From Corynebacterium urealyticum DSM 7109 (GTDB lineage: Bacteria; Actinomycetota; Actinomycetes; Mycobacteriales; Mycobacteriaceae), in assembly GCF_000069945.1 (NCBI RefSeq), contig NC_010545.1, positions 186,001 to 250,000 of the forward strand: a stretch of DNA of 64,000 nt. The letters are read 5' to 3'. Under the pieces are notes generated by a model. It was not told the DNA's origin, did no database searches, and saw only the letters and a program-made list of their open reading frames with translations. Positions 61,441 through 64,000 of the stretch are shown piece after piece. Within the stretch, counting starts at the first letter, position 1, and every line of letters starts with the position of its first letter. The position numbers and the translations under genes were made by a program.

Positions 61441-62583
61441 GTGCCATACGAGCTTGAGAATGAGCTTCGCGCTTTGGTCAGGAAGATCGTCGCAAGACAG
61501 GGGGATGCGCTTGATCAAAGTTCCACCTGCGATGAGCTTGGTCAGTATGATTTATGGAGAGAGCTTAGTGATCACGGGCTAATTGGTGCCGGACTTCCTT
61601 GCAAGTATGGAGGTGGTGGTCAAGGCTTGTTCGCCCTGAGTATCGTCGCAGAAGAGCTTGCTCGGCAGGCTCGCCTGCCTGTGTTGCTAGTGATGTCGCC
61701 GGGGATAGTAGGATCAATCCTTCTTCACGGCGGAAGCGCTGAGCAGAAAGAGGAATTCCTGCCAAAGATTGCCGCTGGTGACCTTAAATGTGCTTTTGCT
61801 ATTACGGAACCGGATGCAGGAAGTAACACTCATAGGATCAGTACTTCATTAACTCCTTTGGGTGATGGAAAGTATAGCTTGACTGGAACCAAGTGCTTTA
61901 TTTCCGGCGCCGATGAAGCTCAAATGATTCTCGTTGTGGCAAAAATAAAACCAGATGGTGAAGATGCGAAACTCGGGTGTTGCCTTGTTCCTTGTGATAC
62001 CGAAGGTTTAACGATGTCCAAGATTGAAACTGAGAAATTTAGCGACGACAGTCAGTGGCTTCTCAGTTTCGATCGGGTTGAAGTGGATCAATCAAGTGTA
62101 ATTGGTGGCATCAGTTCGGGTTTGAAGGCACTGTTTCATGGCCTCAACCCGGAACGCATTCTCATGGCTGCTTTTTGTAATGGCATTGCCCTTCGCGCGC
62201 TTGACTTAGCCGTCGCCTATGCAGAATCTCGCGAGGTTTGGGGTGCTCCTATATCCACCCATCAGGCTATTTCGCATCCACTCGCAGAGGTAAAAATAGA
62301 TATAGAGTTGGCACGGAATATGACTTTTCGTGCGGCTTCAGATTTCGACTCCGGCGGGGACTGTGGCGCCAGTGCAAATTATTCTAAATTTGCTGCGGCC
62401 AGGGCTGCAGTAAAGAGTGTTGATCGGGCGATCCAGACCCACGGTGGTAACGGATTTGTGAAGGATTATCGTGTCTCAGAATTATTCTGGCCGGCACGTT
62501 TGTTTCGAACGGCGCCTGTCAGTGAGGAGATGATTCTGAACTACGTAGCCAACAATATTCTCGGTATGCGCCGATCCTACTAG
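61441..62583 (+). CDS. acyl-CoA dehydrogenase family protein
   Basis: The 380-aa flavoprotein of the acyl-CoA dehydrogenase fold has the substrate/FAD motif CAFAITEPDAGSNTH and the C-terminal region QTHGGNGFVKDYRVSELFWPARL. The usual YEGTSE motif with the catalytic Glu is replaced by TAPVSEEM, so the base may lie elsewhere or the chemistry may differ from simple alpha,beta-dehydrogenation. The start is GTG 61441, five bases after the thioesterase stop. It is the last gene before the second malate synthase, 27 bp on. The substrate is unknown. Confidence 0.85.
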   Translation: MPYELENELRALVRKIVARQGDALDQSSTCDELGQYDLWRELSDHGLIGAGLPCKYGGGGQGLFALSIVAEELARQARLPVLLVMSPGIVGSILLHGGSAEQKEEFLPKIAAGDLKCAFAITEPDAGSNTHRISTSLTPLGDGKYSLTGTKCFISGADEAQMILVVAKIKPDGEDAKLGCCLVPCDTEGLTMSKIETEKFSDDSQWLLSFDRVEVDQSSVIGGISSGLKALFHGLNPERILMAAFCNGIALRALDLAVAYAESREVWGAPISTHQAISHPLAEVKIDIELARNMTFRAASDFDSGGDCGASANYSKFAAARAAVKSVDRAIQTHGGNGFVKDYRVSELFWPARLFRTAPVSEEMILNYVANNILGMRRSY

Positions 62584-62610
62584 ATGTTTTCTGAAAAGGA
62601 GTATTTTACA

Positions 62611-64000
62611 ATGATTTCTAATTCCGCTATTTCTCAAGGTGCCGAGCGCGTAACCGCTGGCGGCCTTCAGGTTGCCAAGACTCTCTATGACTTCGTTAAC
62701 ACTGAGGTACTTCCCGTCATCGGCAAGGATTCCGCCGCGGAGCAGGAGAAGTTCTGGGATGGCTTCGGCAAGATCGTCGAGGAGTACACCCCGCGTAACC
62801 GCGAGCTGCTGAACACTCGCGACGAGCTGCAGAAGAAGATGGACGCCTGGTATGAGGATCACAAGGGTGCTCAGGATCCGGAGGAGTACAAGGCCTTCCT
62901 GAAGGAGATCGGCTACCTGGTTGACGAGCCGGGCGACTTTGAGATTACGACCCAGAATATAGATAGCGAGATCGCAGAGACTTCCGGCCCACAGCTGGTT
63001 ATTTCGGCGTTGAACGCCCGCTTCGCGCTGAACGCGGCGAATGCCCGCTGGGGTTCTCTGTACGACGCTTTGTACGGCACCGATGCTATCTCCGAGGAAA
63101 ACGGCCAGGAGAAGGGCACTGGTTACAACAAGGTCCGCGGTGACAAGGTCATCGAGTGGGGTCGCGAGTTCCTGGACCGCGTTGTACCGCTGGAGTCCGG
63201 TTCCCACAAGGACGTCACCAAGTACGCCGTCGAGTCTGGCCAGCTGACCGCCACCATCGACGGCAACGATGTGCACCTGCGCGAGCCCGAGGTTTACGTC
63301 GGCTTCGGCGGTGACAAGGCCAACCCGACCGACATTCTGCTGTACAACAACGGTCTGCATATCGACATCCAGATTGACCCGGAGTCCCCGATCGGCAAGA
63401 CCGACAAGGCCGGTGTGAAGGACCTGAACCTCGAATCCGCAGTGACGACAATTATCGATTTTGAAGACTCAGTGGCAGCTGTGGATGCAGAGGATAAAAC
63501 TCTGGGTTATCGCAACTGGCTTGGGCTAAATGTTGGTAATCTGACAAAAACTATTACCAAGTCGGGGCGAACCTTCACCCGTAAGCTCAACGAGGATCCT
63601 GTGTTTACCTCCCGTGATGGTGAGGAGCTGCGTCTGCATGGTCGTTCCCTGCTGTTCGTGCGTAACGTTGGCCACCTGATGCAGAACCCGGCGATCCTGG
63701 ATCAGAACGGCGAGGAGATCTTTGAGGGCATCATGGATGCCGTTATTACTTCGGCTGCTGCGATCCCGGGTCTGGATGAGAACAACCCGCTGCGCAACTC
63801 CCGCACCGGCTCCATCTACATCGTGAAGCCGAAGCAGCACGGCCCGGAGGAGGTTGCCTTCACCAACGAGCTGTTCGGTGCAGTGGAGGATCTGCTGGGT
63901 CTGGAGCGGTTCACTCTGAAGGTCGGCGTGATGGATGAGGAGCGTCGTACCACCGCCAACCTGGATGCCTGCATCGCAGAGGTTAAGGAGCGCCTGGCGT
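62611..64000 (+). CDS. second malate synthase G gene, 5' part
   Basis: The frame begins at ATG 62611 behind AAAAGGAG and is open to the window end (463 codons). The protein is closely similar to that of aceB at 55628 over its whole visible length but starts differently ([17 protein letters not shown]). Conservation is uneven: 63434-63570 is AT-rich and diverged, while 63814-64000 is identical in DNA to 56819-57005 of aceB. It follows the acyl-CoA dehydrogenase gene in the same direction with only 27 bp between, so it may be read with the island operon. Whether the 3' end is intact cannot be seen. Confidence 0.88.
   Translation, partial: MISNSAISQGAERVTAGGLQVAKTLYDFVNTEVLPVIGKDSAAEQEKFWDGFGKIVEEYTPRNRELLNTRDELQKKMDAWYEDHKGAQDPEEYKAFLKEIGYLVDEPGDFEITTQNIDSEIAETSGPQLVISALNARFALNAANARWGSLYDALYGTDAISEENGQEKGTGYNKVRGDKVIEWGREFLDRVVPLESGSHKDVTKYAVESGQLTATIDGNDVHLREPEVYVGFGGDKANPTDILLYNNGLHIDIQIDPESPIGKTDKAGVKDLNLESAVTTIIDFEDSVAAVDAEDKTLGYRNWLGLNVGNLTKTITKSGRTFTRKLNEDPVFTSRDGEELRLHGRSLLFVRNVGHLMQNPAILDQNGEEIFEGIMDAVITSAAAIPGLDENNPLRNSRTGSIYIVKPKQHGPEEVAFTNELFGAVEDLLGLERFTLKVGVMDEERRTTANLDACIAEVKERLA

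Overview
The window is about 64 kb of high-GC actinobacterial chromosome. It carries a near-complete set of genes for making and exporting mycolic acids (mycolyltransferases, fadD32, pks13, accD, an MmpL3-type exporter, tmaT, mtrP, aftD), which identifies a member of the Mycobacteriales. The Csp1-type mycolyltransferase with LGFP repeats, the DUF732 lipoprotein plus cutinase pair, and the aceA/aceB arrangement point to Corynebacterium. I cannot name the species from sequence alone.

Layout. 1-14.7 kb: 3' end of a mycolyltransferase gene, then csp1, a DUF732 lipoprotein, a cutinase-like esterase, fadD32, pks13, accD and an acyl-CoA synthetase (mycolate synthesis and transfer). 14.8-18.0 kb: an MFS exporter and a DUF6114/DUF6230 pair. 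18.1-25.4 kb: DUF3054 and YbhN-type membrane proteins, the MmpL3-type exporter, an NYN nuclease-like protein, trmB and two genes of unknown function. 25.6-27.4 kb: pckG. 27.7-30.0 kb: ahpF and ahpC. 30.0-31.0 kb: a gene-free kilobase with tandem repeats, two identical 58-bp hairpins and McbR-like boxes. 31.0-34.6 kb: a thiosulfate transporter fused to TusA and a membrane-anchored VWA protein. 34.8-38.4 kb: fadB and fadA (beta-oxidation). 38.5-51.2 kb: a block in the same order as M. tuberculosis Rv0224c-Rv0228 plus Rv0236c-Rv0237: mtrP, a GT4, a polytopic membrane protein, pgfA (DUF3068), tmaT, aftD, DUF2613, and lpqI after a universal stress protein. 51.4-53.7 kb: a VanW protein and an AhpD-like protein. 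53.9-57.8 kb: divergent aceA and aceB, the glyoxylate shunt.

57.9-62.6 kb is a visibly AT-richer island: a CGNR regulator divergent from an MFS-monooxygenase-thioesterase-acyl-CoA dehydrogenase operon, followed by a second, partial malate synthase gene that runs off the window. The island lies between two direct malate synthase copies that share a stretch of perfect nucleotide identity. This suggests integration by, or gene conversion through, homologous recombination at aceB. The monooxygenase reading frame is interrupted exactly at an A AAA AAG slippery heptamer.

The strongest leads are this island (possible new catabolic operon, 23-bp palindromic operator, frameshift, mosaic aceB) and the sulfur transporter promoter flanked by McbR-like boxes. 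No tRNA, rRNA, CRISPR array, transposase or integrase was seen.
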